Shown here piece after piece: positions 32,648-44,750 of a DNA stretch of 64,000 bases. The first letter of the stretch is position 1. Every line of letters starts with the position of its first letter. A program made the position numbers and the translations under genes. The notes beneath the pieces are model-generated. The model had not been told where the DNA came from. It worked only from the letters and a program-made list of their open reading frames with translations, and did not search any database. The DNA comes from Inonotus obliquus (Eukaryota > Basidiomycota > Agaricomycetes > Hymenochaetales > Hymenochaetaceae): contig JAJHTX010000002.1 in assembly GCA_032164295.1 (NCBI GenBank), positions 558,001-622,000 on the forward strand, in the 5' to 3' direction.

Positions 32648-35195
32648 TTACCGATAAATAATCTCAACCCTCCCAAAATCCCCATCCCCCTTCCCACCGC
32701 CAATCACCACGAGATGTTTCTCAAGCGCAGGCCACCCAAGCCCAAATTTTACACCCAACTCATCAGCATGATGCGTCCCATCCAATGACTCTTTTAACCC
32801 AGACGGAACTGCACTTGCACTCCCACTTCCGGTCATATGCATATTCATACTCATTAAGTGACCAGGAACGGAAGATGCTGCACCGGCAGGTGTACTTCCG
32901 CTACTTGCAAGGGAAAGGTTGAGAGTTGAAGTGGAGAATGTGGGCATTAAGATTGTGGTAGCTTGGGAGGATGGGCGTGTTTGGATTTGAGTTGGTGTGG
33001 CGAAACCACTGGATGATGTCTCCCCTCCACCTCCGCTACTTTCTCCTCTATGATGATGGTCGAGTGTTCTGCTCATACCCATCTTACTTGTTAGTTCTCC
33101 TTGCGCGGCACCACCACTGCTGATACCGGATGTGAACGTCGGGTGGGGTTGATGAACGAGTGAGTTCTTCCGAGACGTTCGTCCCTCTCCTGTGTTTGTT
33201 GTTCGAGAGTACCTTTGAGTGCGGGGAGATGTATTTTGACCTGGTGGGGCAACCGAGCCTGCTGTGCCTCCTCCTAATCCTAGCCCGCCAGCACCACCAT
33301 CGCGATCGATCTCCCTCTTGAACTGCTCAAGATACTTCTCCGCCGCACTGGCTCTCCTCGCTAATCGATATCTCTCCCTGTCCGCTTCTCCGATTGACGG
33401 ATGTCTGCTCACTCCCCCAGTTCCTCCCCCTACCGTTCCCGCCCCCTCCTTAGGCTGTAAAAACGAAAACGCACTCGCACCCGTAAAGATCGGCGGAGGC
33501 GTCGCCCCTGCACCTGAGCTGCTTGGTCCCACTACCGTCCCTCCTGCGCTGGAATTGGAAGGCATAGTAAGAGACTTTCCACGACGTCGGCCGAAGGACA
33601 GAGACGATGAAGATGTACGTCGATCTTTGTCTTTTTCTGGGGAGGGTGATGTTGGGGAAGAGGGAAGGAGGACAGGCCAGCGATGGACGCGCCGGAGGAA
33701 GCCCTGTGGGCATTGTTTGCATGAGCATTTGATTGGATTAAGGAAGCGGGGGACAGGGAAGTACCTTAATTACTCCGAAGCTGACGAACCGACGAGGGTC
33801 AATGCCATGTTTATGTGTGTCGAACTCGTGCGTCCATTCCAAGACAGTTACTCCTGGTTTCAAGCGAGAGTATAGATGTAAGAGGTCTGGCCAATCAGAG
33901 ATCTCGCGATCTACATCAGATCGGTTTTGTCAACACGAAAGTGCTGGCAGCTGACGAGACTCACCTGGTCTTGTAACGTATGGCCCACATTCATTTCTAA
34001 CATGCGTTTCGTCCGCTAACCATGCCGCTGAGCGGCATAATGTGTACATGTTGCTGAATTGAAAAATATCGATCATCATGATGACTTGGTAGAATCTAGA
34101 ACCGTCTTTTTGAGAAGAGAAAATCAGTCGTGGTGAGATGTGACCTACAAAAGATGCTGGATAGCCTTGCGAGTAAGGTCCAGGTCACAGTCCGCTAGGT
34201 AAGCTATACGGCTAACGTGGTTCGTTCCGTCGATGTATTGGCAGACCTACGCTTGCTTTTATCAGGACACTTTTGCACTTGTAGCGATGGGACAAACCTT
34301 CGCCATTGTCAGATCCCAGTTATCCTCTATTCGCTTCTTCAGATTGATAAGTGCAACTGGCACATCCCAGTCGTGTGCATCAGGAGGATTAGGGTAGAAC
34401 GGGAAAATCTTCAGCTCAATCGAGTTGAACTTGTCAATCGGGATGGACGTCTCGGAATACGAGTTGAGGTCCTCGAATAGTTGTTCGAGGATAGCGTGAA
34501 TTTTATGGGATGTCTCTGGCGAGGTTAAGAACGATGATTCTTCCTATGGAACGAGTTCAGCAAACAAGGAAATTGTTCATAGAGAAGCGAATGCAGACTT
34601 CACATGTAGTCAAAACGCGTCCAATTTTGCGAACAATAGGCTCGTAACAACTCAAATCCGCAGTCCTCTCAAACACGAGACACACATTGTACCGAAAGAA
34701 ATTCCGTTCGTAACGATCCACATTATACAGTTCGACAGGGAACCCAATAATTTGATGTCCCCTCGTCGTACAAGTAACTAATCTTCCGCATAGCGAGCTT
34801 GGAGGAATGACATAACGAGATATATCCTCGAACTTGAATAGGTATCTGTTCGCTGACGAGGAACGGACCACGAGGGACGACCCAAGCGTTTCCCGTGAAT
34901 TTGCTAGATGTGAGTATCTCGACGAGCTGGATGCGCGAGATAAGGTGCTATTAGCTCCTCCTCCCAGTTCCTTAGTAGAGTTTTCCGATGGCAGAGCTGC
35001 TGGCGAAGTTCCGTCAGCCTTTTCTGGAGAGGACGTTCTGTTGGTATTATTCGAGATACTTGTGTTTAGAGTGTTCGGTGAAGTGACAATGAGACCTTCG
35101 GGCACTTGATATATGATGTTCGTTCCTCTGTTATCATGAAAGACGGCGTAGAAGACGGATAGTATTCTTGGTAGGAACGAGTGCGTTTCCGCCAT
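32648..35195 (-). CDS. NPR2: Nitrogen permease regulator 2 (GATOR1/SEACIT subunit Npr2)
   Basis: Npr2 pairs with Npr3 in the complex that inactivates the Rag/Gtr GTPases and turns TORC1 down when amino acids are scarce. Six exons on the minus strand (34599-35195, 34298-34543, 34149-34246, 33965-34095, 33765-33886, 32648-33703) give 749 residues. Blocks: FLPRILSVFYAVFHDNRG, YQVPEG, DISRYVIPPSSLCGRLV, HQIIGFPVELYN, YERNFFRYNVCLVFE, EPIVRKIGRVL, EQLFEDLNSYSE, ELKIFPFYPNPPDAHDWDVP, NWDLTMAKVCQYIDGTNHV, MMIDIFQFSNMYTLC, DPRRFVSFGVIKGFLRRVHR and the end DGTHHADELGVKFGLGWP. Long Ser/Gly/Pro-rich insertions near 35-130 and 440-690 enlarge it relative to animals. It is divergent from UBA3. Confidence 0.93.
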
Positions 35196-35342
35196 CGTTC
35201 TGTGGTCGTCTCTGGAACGGTGATCACGGCATGAAGACAAGGAATCGTGTTGTGGATCAATCGACGACGCGTCGGGCGACTCGGAATGTTTCACGGGCCA
35301 CTTGCTACTTACCACAACCTCGCAACAAAACACAATTTTATA
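35196..35342. promoter_or_regulatory. Divergent promoter region, NPR2 and UBA3
   Basis: Only 147 bp separate the two start codons. No clear TATA box; the region includes a tcgacgacgcgtcgggcgac GC-rich stretch at 35260-35280. Confidence 0.5.
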
Positions 35343-37074
35343 ATGAGCGCAAATGGAGGAACGCGCTTCGTCGACTGGCCAGGTCGATATTACCATATCG
35401 ATCAAATTCTCGATAAACCCGGTCCTCGAACAGAAGAATCCTTCAATCCGGGTGAACCAGTACGTTCTTCACCTACAGCCTCATACACTCGAGTGGTGCT
35501 GACGCGCGCTATTCGAAGGTCAAGGACTTCCTCCGAAACCATTGTAAAGTCCTCGTTATAGGCGCTGGAGGTCTTGGATGTGAGATCCTTGCAAACCTCG
35601 CTCTGACTGGTTTCAAGGACATTCATGTCATTGATATGGATACAATTGATATCAGTAATCTCAATAGACAATTCTTATTCCGGTGCGCTCTTGCCTATCT
35701 CTTCATGCGTCGCTATGGTTCTAATGTATGGCTTGTAGACCAAAGGACGTCGGAAAATCAAAAGCCATCGTCGCCGCAGAGTTTATAATGAAACGAGTTC
35801 CAGGCGTAAAGGTTACTCCGTACGTGCATATATTCATCTTCATATATTATTGTCTTAGCCTATATTACCAAAGATACTTTGGAAAGATCCAAGACAAGGA
35901 TGAATCCTATTACATGCAATTCCATATTATCATCTGTGGATTAGATTCCGTAGAGGCTCGACGATGGATCAACGCCACATTGGTGAATATGGTAGACGAG
36001 GATAACCCGGAAAGCTTGAAGCCACTTATAGATGGAGGAACTGAAGGTGCGCATAACTTCTATATGTTGTTTCATTGACTGAATTTGAAGGTATACCATG
36101 CTAGGCTTTAGAGGACAAGCACGCGTCATTCTTCCAACCGTCACTTCTTGCTACGAATGCTCATTGGACCTGCTAAATAAGCCTACCGCTTTCCCGATCT
36201 GCACTATTGCTAATACACCTCGTTTACCTGAGCATTGCATTGAATGGGCTTCCGTACTAGAATGGCCTCGCGTACATGGCGGCGAGTGCTCTAGATCGTG
36301 ATTTTTCAACTGATTGCTAATGATTGTGGCTTTGCTGCAGACAAGAAGCTGGATACTGATGACACGGAGCATATCACCTGGTTATACGACACAGCTCTTG
36401 AGAGAGCGAAACAGTTCAATATTGAGGGTGTTACTTGGTCTTTAACACAGGGTGTTGTGAAGAATATCATTCCTGCTATAGCCTCGACAAACGCCGTCAT
36501 CGCCGGTAAGCAACGCATCTCCTCATTTCGAACTCATGCCCATATCCATACTCACATTTGACTCATATCAGCCTCCTGTTGTAATGAGGCCTTCAAAATC
36601 GCCACATCCTCTTCCGCCTACCTCGATAACTACTTCATGTACATCGGTACGGATGGTGTCTACTCCTACACATTCAAACACGAGCAGAGGGAAGACTGTC
36701 CTGTGTGTGGTGGCCAATCTATGGTGCTTGAGGTGTATAAGGATTGGACTGTTGGGGCTTTGATTGAGGCGCTTGCGGAGAAACCCGAAATGTATGTCTT
36801 TCCGTCTCACTATTTTCATGATTCGACTCGACTCTATTTCTGACTCCTACTGACTACATCGGAACATAGCCAAGTAAAGAAACCCTCTCTCTCTGCTACG
36901 CACAAAGATGGATCTACAGTGAATCTCTACCTTCAAGGTCCCCGTTCCCTCGAAGAAGCCACCCGACCGAACCTGGAGAAGAAAGTATCGGAATTTGTTA
37001 GTGATGGAGATGGGATTTTGGTCACGGCTACTTCGTTACCGCTTTCGTTGAGTGTTGTTGTTAAGTTTGTGTAG
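35343..37074 (+). CDS. UBA3: NEDD8-activating enzyme E1 catalytic subunit Uba3
   Basis: Uba3, with Ula1/APPBP1, activates NEDD8/Rub1 for cullin modification. Eight exons (35343-35459, 35519-35682, 35739-35819, 35874-36046, 36105-36281, 36341-36505, 36572-36791, 36870-37074) give 433 residues. The nucleotide-binding motif [12 protein letters not shown] lies at about 52-63, followed by [19 protein letters not shown] and the PKDVGKSKA block. The catalytic cysteine is Cys211 in [19 protein letters not shown]. Zinc-ligand pairs CYEC and CPVCGG are present, then [20 protein letters not shown] and a ubiquitin-fold C-terminal domain. The fifth intron uses a GC donor (g/gcgagt at 36282) with AG acceptor; no GT alternative keeps the frame. 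Confidence 0.95.
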
Positions 37075-37214
37075 TGTTGTATGTCGGAGGAGGAAAAGAA
37101 GGAAAAATAAAGTGAAAGGTATCATAGTTTGCATTGTAGGGTGAATGACATTGAATTCAAGGCAGGTAAGGTACTTGTAGTATGCAACGCGCAGTAAGAA
37201 TGAGGGAAACACCT

Positions 37215-40200
37215 CTAGAATCCACCGATCCTCTTCTTAACAGGCTTAGCCTTCTTTGTACCCGCACTCAAAGGCCTTCCACCAAATTGTCCAGGCTCGA
37301 TTTGAGTGTTCACCATGTCCACCCTCCTAGGTTGCTGCGACTGCGATTGAGAATCGCCACCTTCCTCTAATTCCGTTCGTGATAAACTATGCATTTGAGG
37401 TTGAGTGTGAGCATGAGCATGGATATGGGTATGCGTTCGGACGTGCTGAGTGGGTATAGCGCCCGTACGAGTTTGAGTCTCGCGTTCTTTGAGGGTTCGG
37501 GAAGCGATTATAGTGGGCGGAACCTGACTCTGCGTCATACCTCCCGTCCCAAATTCATCTTCTACACCTTGAGTTGGGGTTTGTTTTTGTGTACCTTTCA
37601 TCTGCCCTCTCCCTCCAACTTGACTCTGACTTTTCTGATTCTGGCTCTGACTCTTCTGCCTATCGAACGCAGTAGCAGATGAATCCAAATCGTACGGATC
37701 AACGTATTCGTAGGAGAGCAGATCTTCGCCGATTGTCCATTCTGAGAGGAGGAGACGGACACCAAGGGGGAGGGTTGGTGTGTTGTCTTTGTCTTTGAGG
37801 GAGGGATCTTCCGAGGAGGAGGAAAGAGATGAGCTGGCGTTCAGTCGTTCCCGATGGTTGTCATTGTCTTTGCCCTTCTGTGTTGCCGTTGGCTGAGTTT
37901 GAGTTTGGTCTTCGGCTCCAGTCTCTGAACCAGAATCCTGCTTTTTCTCGCGCTTCCTCCTCCTTCTCTCACTCTCGTCCTCTCCCTTATCGATAGGACG
38001 AAGGAACCCAAATGCAACCTGCGGAGGTTCCTTCATTCTCCCCTTTCCGATCTCCCATCCAGAGAGCGATAGTTTCTCCGTTTCCTGTGTAAGGAATGAC
38101 GTATCCTCCACTTCTTCTGCGTCCTCTCGTCCTTCCCCTCCCCTTCCCTGAGCAATAGAAGGAGGAGCAGTGGGATCCTTGATAGGCATTGCGCTAACGA
38201 CATGACTTGCCAACACCAGATCAAGCAAGAGTTCTTCCCTCGCTTCTGTGTCTAGCCTATCCGCTTCGGGGTTCTCTTCCTCTCTGCCAACAGTATACGG
38301 CGCTTCGATCATATCTGCGCTAGTACTTGTACCAGCTGAATTGTCCCCCTCCTCATGCTGGCCTTCCTTAGCCCTATCCTTAAACACATCCGGAGAGATT
38401 CTGTGAAGGATTGGCTGTATATCCGCGTACCAACGGGCTTTCTTCACAACCTCGTCGATAGGAAGACGATTCTGTTGTCTAGCTCGATATCCGCGTGCAG
38501 AGGAGAGGACGGTACCGGTGAGGAAGTCGGCGCGCTCTTCATGTATTGGGTCTTCACCCGAGCCGAAAGCTATGTCAAACCTGAATAAGAAATATTAGTT
38601 GTATGGGACAATCGTGATGTGGTAATGCACTGACAAAGTATGCATGTGCTCTTCCCCTGTATCGGCTCGTTGCCAGTAAGTCGGCATATTCTCCAAAGTC
38701 TCGTAAACTTCTTCCGCGCTTGTTTCTTCTACTTCCACACGCGCTTCTTGTGCCTCTATACCAAATAATGCTAAAAAAGTGCCTCACGATCAGTTCTCAT
38801 TGCTCTCAATTCGGAGAAGAAAGAGTTTCTGACCTTCATACAGACTCGATAAATCTACCTTCATCATCTCTTTCTCAGCCAACGCTCCATATTCAGGCGC
38901 TAGATCTTCTTCTCTTCTCTTGAGTTCTTGTACATCATCCGACCAAGTACAATCAAACCGACCCTCCTGCTCAAGCGAGATTGTCGATGCATCCATCACG
39001 TAACGAAACTCTCGTTCATATAAACTGCCTTGAGAGGACAATTCGACGAGACTGAAGGAGTTGGATGGTGCACCCGGATGGCGGATGAGAGTTCGGCCGG
39101 TTATTTGAGCATTATGGGTGGATGGTGGAAGAGCACGAGGAAGCATTTGGCATTGTAGAGGGCCATCCTGGAGTTTGTGGACGGAAATTGATGTGATATG
39201 GTTATTCTTTGAGGAGCCCAGAAAAGTCAGGGAAGCTATTGTGGAATTCAGAATATGAAATGAAATGGAAGATGAGAGGTGGCATAAGCTAACTGTTCTC
39301 AAATTCAATTGTCTGCAAAGACAACGCCCTGTCGAATGCTCTGTGATGTTTCCAGCCAAGTAAAGGTTGTTTTGTATATCTATCATCGATCCAGATGACC
39401 TGGCTCGTCGTAGATACGCAGAGGAGGTGCTCGATCTGAGTTGGGCAAATCGATGTTATGACATTGCGCTCGTCATCATACTCGAAAACATTGATAAGTC
39501 TATCAGAGCTCTAATCAAGAGAAAGAGTCAATGCATGGATGATACGAAAGCTCGGTCTCACTCTTGTGTCAAACTTGTGCACCAGTCTCTCGGATGCAAC
39601 GGTCCCGCCATAAGTATTCCGGTCACCCAATATCCTCCAAAAGCCACCTCCACCTTTCGGAGGAGTATCGAAAATATTCTTTCTGAAGTATATATAGAAT
39701 GGCGTCAAGAGAGTCTAGAGAAAATCAATGGATCAACGCACACTATCTGTTGTCCATCTGCACAAGAGCACTGATAGCCTGCGCCACGCTCCGTTATCAC
39801 GAACAATTCTCTTGGCTCCGACCGAGAGAAGTTCATATCCGCAATCATGCCATCCGACGAATTGTGGAGGTCTTGAGGGCGAACTCCCATGATCTCGGAG
39901 ATGGTGAAAGGCGGCTTCATCGAGTCTGCCATGAAGGTTGATTGATTCCGAACGTCGAAGATTGAAACTTGACCGAATGATCGAACTGCCAAGCTGCACC
40001 CTAGAAATAATGAGCAATGAAAAAGGACTGGCTGTCTTCTATGAAAGGACATTCACTTGGCTTTTCTTCCATGTAGACAGCTGGAGCGGAGGAAACGATT
40101 TGTCGGATTGGCGTATCAAATATCCATGCTGACTGAGACCTTGGTTGAAACAGAACAGAATTGGATCTCACAGTCATAGGTGAGATATCTTTTACAATCG

Positions 40201-40860
40201 CTCTCTAAGCTCTAGCAGCACCTCATGAGGGACCAAAGTACTCACTCAATTCACAACCGAGTTTACCACTCGGGAAGACAAGCGCGATGGCTTTCTTCTT
40301 GACTCCGTCAAAGCAATACGTAGCCGATAAAGTGTTGCCGGCGACCGGATCGAATGTGTCGCGCTGCTTTTGAGCTTTGTCATCATACTTGAGAGCATCT
40401 TCGATGAGCTCGAATGGGACGTCGACGTCGGGATGATACCTCCTCAAGAACTTTGCCTGGATGTTGATTGAGTTGTGCTTTACCTTTGAGTAGAAGAAGA
40501 GCTTGTACCCCGTGTTCGGCACGTTTACGCAATGAAGCGTGTATGTTCTTGATTTCTCTCGGTCGTGTGCAAGGGAAGACTTTGGTTTGCTTTCCTTGTG
40601 GGACCAAGACGCCTGAGGATCCGCCTGAGTGAGAAGCTGAGATTAAAGTGAGAGACTCTGCACTCACCCTTTCGCGCACTATGTACATTTATCCAATCTA
40701 GCTCGTCACCGTTATTGACAAGGGTCGCTGCCGACTGTGTTCCATGGTCGACTATGGGATAACACGACCAAGACTGCTTTGACTTTGACTTTCCCTTGAC
40801 TGATTTTGTTTGATTCTTCTTCGTAGCCGCGAGAGGTGAGTACGAAGGCCAGAGTTCCAT
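37215..40860 (-). CDS. RRN6: Rrn6-like RNA polymerase I initiation factor
   Basis: Rrn6 is a subunit of the core factor that recruits Pol I to the rDNA promoter. Nine exons on the minus strand (40687-40860, 40246-40624, 40057-40128, 39742-40000, 39562-39682, 39294-39510, 38834-39235, 38635-38770, 37215-38580) give 1041 residues. Recognised family-like features: WPSYSP start, DHGTQSAATL, LFFYSKVKHNSINIQAKF, VDVPFELIEDAL, TFDPVAGNTLS, the beta-propeller stretch with FDTPIRQIV, FWRIL...HKFDTRSSSDRL and QVIWIDDRYTKQPLLGWKHH, a helical region with DFLTGTVLSSARGYRARQQNRLPIDEVVKKA, and a Ser/Gln-rich tail ending KKRIGGF, the type of end I recall for fungal Rrn6. Exon 1/2 splicing was chosen to reach the conserved frame. 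Assignment to Rrn6 is by these motifs without a search. The tail is 3' to 3' with UBA3, 140 bp apart. Confidence 0.78.
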
Positions 40861-41237
40861 TCCATTTATGAGGAGGTCTGATGGCTGTTGGTGGGAGTGA
40901 TGTGATGTCGATCCTCGATGATCGACGGAGTGACTCCCATTGCATCCACGCGTTTCGATTCTCACTACCAACATTTCTCTTCTTTCCCTCCTTCTACCAT
41001 CTTCTACTGTTGACTCAAAGATTACAAGCAACTCATCACGGCAGTGAAGAGGCCTCCCAAGTCGTGCTTTGGCACGAGGGCGGGACTCACCTCACCAGCC
41101 CACTCTAGTTATACTGCCCATGGATGGCTCCAGGCATGTGCTCCTCTCTACCTCCTAACTGCGCCCTAATCGGCACCAATACTGACGCCTCCCTTGAAGT
41201 TCCCCCTTTGGCCCCTTCTTGCGTACAGATGAAATAA
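40861..41237. promoter_or_regulatory. Divergent promoter region, RRN6-like gene and carrier gene
   Basis: 377 bp between outward-pointing starts. An alternative upstream ATG for the carrier lies near 41119, but that frame could not be spliced in phase into the first conserved carrier segment. Confidence 0.45.
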
Positions 41238-42562
41238 ATGAGCTACTTAGACGTGGGTCCCTTTGCTGAGTCTGTGTGTTCGCGGTTTGACGAACGCCCG
41301 GCGGAATAGGGAACAAAGCTGTCGTCTGCGCCATAAGCGCGTCCTATATCTCCACGTTTGCCGGTTATCCCGTACGCATCTTCCATCCGATAATGGGCCT
41401 TCTCATAATAAATTCCTTATTTTGATAGCTCGATTCTCTTAAATCGCGCTTGCAAACATCCCGAAATCCCGTCACAGTGCCGCATATGGCGGCTCAGGTG
41501 TTTCGAGAGGAGGGGATAAGGGGATTCTATCGAGGATTGTGGATCCCTTTATTCACGATATCATTCGTTCGTGCGTCCTTATTTGACTATTTCCAAAGAA
41601 AGCTAGAATATTGATGTATTGGGAATGGCCAGGCGCTGCGTCTTTCACTATCTACAATGGAACGAAAGATTGCCTCCGTTATTACAATATCCTAGCACGG
41701 GATAGGCTACTTGATGTTGCGTGTATGGGGGGACTCGGAGGTGCGACGGCGGGAGCACTCATATCTTTTGGAAGCGTGCCTTTTGAGCTCGTTAAAGTTC
41801 GCCGACAACTAGAATACACTATCGCAGAGAGCAAGGGCATAAAGCTCGTCAAACCTCCCACCACATCGCAGGCTGTACGTGACATCGTCCGCGCCAACGG
41901 ACTTCGTGGGCTATACTTCGGTTTTCCATTACATTTCATAAGGGATACATCCGGGACGGCATTGTACTTCCTCGAGTACGATGGGATGCGCCACTTGATG
42001 GGCCGTTTACCCACCGGAGAGCAAGGCCCTACTCCAGCGTGGTTACCAATCCCTTCATCCATTGTTCCGTTCTTTTGCGGGTCCTTCTCGGGTGTTACCT
42101 CTTGGGCATTGATATACCCGCTGGATGTGTAAGTCCGAATAACCCTTCTCCCGGAAGTTCGGCCTTCTCAAAACTCATGGTCTTCTTGTTTTTGGTTCTT
42201 TTAGCGTAAAGACAAAAGTCCAGACTCGTGCTCTTGCGGGAGAACGGAGACGAAGTGTCAGTGAGACGTTCTATCGTCTTATACGGGGTGAGTTCGTGCA
42301 CCTCCAACATTCTCTAGTTCCCCCTATCCGATGGAAACGGAGTCACCTAAATTAACAATATTCAACATTTCACATGTCTCTAGGTCCAGATCCTTCGAAT
42401 CCGCGGACATTATACCAGGGCATAACGCGGGTGTATCGAGGACTCGGCATAAGCGCCTTGCGGAGCGTAACAACTCACGGCCTTCTATGGACATTCTTTG
42501 ACCTGGTTGCAGAGTATATCGACCGTCTTCCTCCGAGTCATGAATCTGTTTCTCTTCGATAA
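41238..42562 (+). CDS. Mitochondrial carrier family protein
   Basis: Members exchange metabolites across the mitochondrial inner membrane. Six exons (41238-41256, 41310-41371, 41429-41570, 41633-42128, 42205-42287, 42384-42562) give 326 residues. Three tandem repeats are visible, each with a Px[DE]xx[KR] motif at the end of its odd helix: YPLDSLKSR, VPFELVKVR and YPLDVVKTK, followed by the G-rich even-helix motifs EEGIRGFYRGLWIPL, ANGLRGLYFGFPLHFIRD and ITRVYRGLGISALRSV. The order of contact residues does not let me name the substrate; it resembles fungal orphan or amino-acid-type carriers. The short first exon (19 nt, coding MSYLDV) is the least certain part, chosen because its phase joins GNKAVVCAISASYIS. 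Confidence 0.85.
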
Positions 42563-42977
42563 TATTTATTGTTTCCTGACTCTTTCTTGTGTTTTGTCTT
42601 TCTTTCTGTCAAGCATCGTCTGAATCTCCAAATCCATCAAGTCAACACCCACAGAGTCTCTTCTGATCACTTAAACTTCGCAAGTAATCTTTCTGACCAA
42701 CATATTCGTCAATTTTTCAAGTTATATTTTCAATTTCGTATAGATTACGCCTTTCTTCAAAATGTTCTTTCTTTAGTAAACTCTTTACTTGGTTCCTCAA
42801 AAACCAATTGTCTGTTGATAGCAATCTGTAGCACTAACGTTAAGTACTCTGCGATTTAAATGCAAGATTTTTCTGTTTCGTTGTCGTAAGTAAAAATGGA
42901 GCGCGTGATCACTTTGCACGTGAACGCGAATTCAACACGATCGACCTAGTAATATTCGACAATGTCGACGTCCGCCA
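42563..42977. other. Intergenic region, carrier to GPI14
   Basis: No gene is seen in these 415 bp; the sequence is T-rich between 42560 and 42800. Confidence 0.6.
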
Positions 42978-44601
42978 ATGAGCATCTCATCCCTCCAAAA
43001 TGTTTCCTTCAAAACGGTTGTAATCTTTTCTGTCCTTCTCAGAGTCATCCTCATATTCTACAGCGAATGGCATGACAAGCACGCCGTTGTAAAGTACACG
43101 GATATTGATTATCGTGTCTTTACCGACGCGGCGCGTTTCCTTCTTCATCCTACCGGCTCTCCCGGTCTTGAGAGTAATGGAGAGGAGCAGAATGTCGCCC
43201 AAGGTATACTGGGAAGGTGTTTTGGATTCGGGGAGTGAGTATTCTTCAGCATCATATACGTTTTGGTCGATGTGCTGATGGAAGGTTGACTTGAGCCCAT
43301 ACCACCGCGAGACATATCGTTACACGCCGCTTCTAGCACTGCTTATGGCGCCAAATATCTTCTTCAACCCGACCTTTGGGAAGTTTCTCTTCTCCGCATG
43401 CGATATAGTCGTCGGCGTCCTCATATACAATCTCCTGTTTACGACTGTCCTCCCGAATCTTGCACCCAAAATGACGAATGAGCAACGCGAAAAACAGGCG
43501 ACGTTCTACTCGTCTTTACACCTCCTCAGTCCAATGGTATTCTCCATCTCAACACGCGGGTCGTCAGAGTCCACTCTTGGTGCACTCGTTATAGGGACTT
43601 TGTACTTAGCAATGCAACCTGGGAAGACTCAAGGAGATTGGGATCGGACGGCTGTTATGCTTGGAATTGCTACGCATTGGAAGATTTATCCGTTGATTTA
43701 TGGAGTGAGCCTTGTAGCCGTCATAGCGTCCGAAAAAGAGAAGGAATCTGGGAAGGAGACGAACTTGAAGAAATGGTTGATGAAGCTGTTGTTGAATAGG
43801 GAGGTTGTGAGGTTTACGGTCGTCAGTGCCGGAACTTTCATGCTGTTGAATGGGGCAATGTATCTCGTGTAAGTCCACGCTTATTCTCAAGGAAGTCCTA
43901 ACTCTGATCTCCTTTATTCCACAGCTGGGGCTACCCGTTTCTCTACGAAACATACCTCTACCACATTCACCGACTTGACCTACAGCACAACTTCTCACCA
44001 TACTGGCTACCCATGAAGATCGCTTACGCTTACGAACATACAGGACGTCCAGGACATCAACCACTTTGGCAACAATTCATAAAGTCTCCTTTAGCATCTT
44101 TCGTGCCTCAAATGGTGTTAAGTCTTGGTTCAGGATTGATATACGGAAGGAGAGGGGCGAAGCATTTGCCATTTACTTGGTTTATCCAGACCGCATGGTT
44201 TGTCACGTTGAACAAAGTGTGCACTTCCCAGGTTAGTCCTCCTCGTTCTCGTTCTCAAAGGAATTAAAGTATTAGGTGAACAGACATCTGATATTTTTTG
44301 ATAGTACTTCCTCTGGTACCTAACCATCCTACCCCTTGTTCTCCCATCCCTCTCCAGTTCCCCTTCGCTCACTCGAGCAAAATCAATTCTAATGATATCA
44401 CTCTGGGTACTCGCACAAGCTCTGTGGCTCAAGTTCGCATACGATCTGGAGTTTCTGAAGAAGGATGTGGAGTGGACGGTTTGGAGCTGTAGCGTATTGT
44501 TTTTAGTCGTGAATTGCTGGGAGATTTGGGAGATTAGTCGTGCGTATCGATGGGATGGGGGCTTAGACGGAAGGGATATTGGTGAGAAGAAGAATATTTG
44601 A
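42978..44601 (+). CDS. GPI14: GPI mannosyltransferase I (PIG-M/Gpi14)
   Basis: Gpi14 adds the first mannose to the GPI-anchor precursor in the ER, using dolichol-phosphate mannose. Four exons (42978-43234, 43296-43868, 43925-44231, 44305-44601) give 477 residues with many membrane segments. The lumenal DxD motif essential in PIG-M is present as KYTDIDYRVFTDAARFL (Asp42, Asp44). Further blocks: YHRETYRYTPLLALLMAPN, FGKFLFSACDIVVG, the SISTRGSSESTLGALV block, HWKIYPLIYG, HRLDLQHNFSPYWLPM and TAWFVTLNKVCTSQYFLWYL. The start at 42978 is chosen over the out-of-frame ATG at 42962, which leads to an early stop. It is 3' to 3' with the GMF gene, 149 bp apart. Confidence 0.95.
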
Positions 44602-44750
44602 TGAGGAAGTCAGATACAATATCGCGGTCTCTTTCAATAGTGAGTGGGCATGCTTATATATCATCTTAAATTCCTACAATGCTAATGTGTACTTTACAAC
44701 ATGATCGATCAAGACAGCAAGCAAACGTAAACTTGACAACAGCGGCCGGA

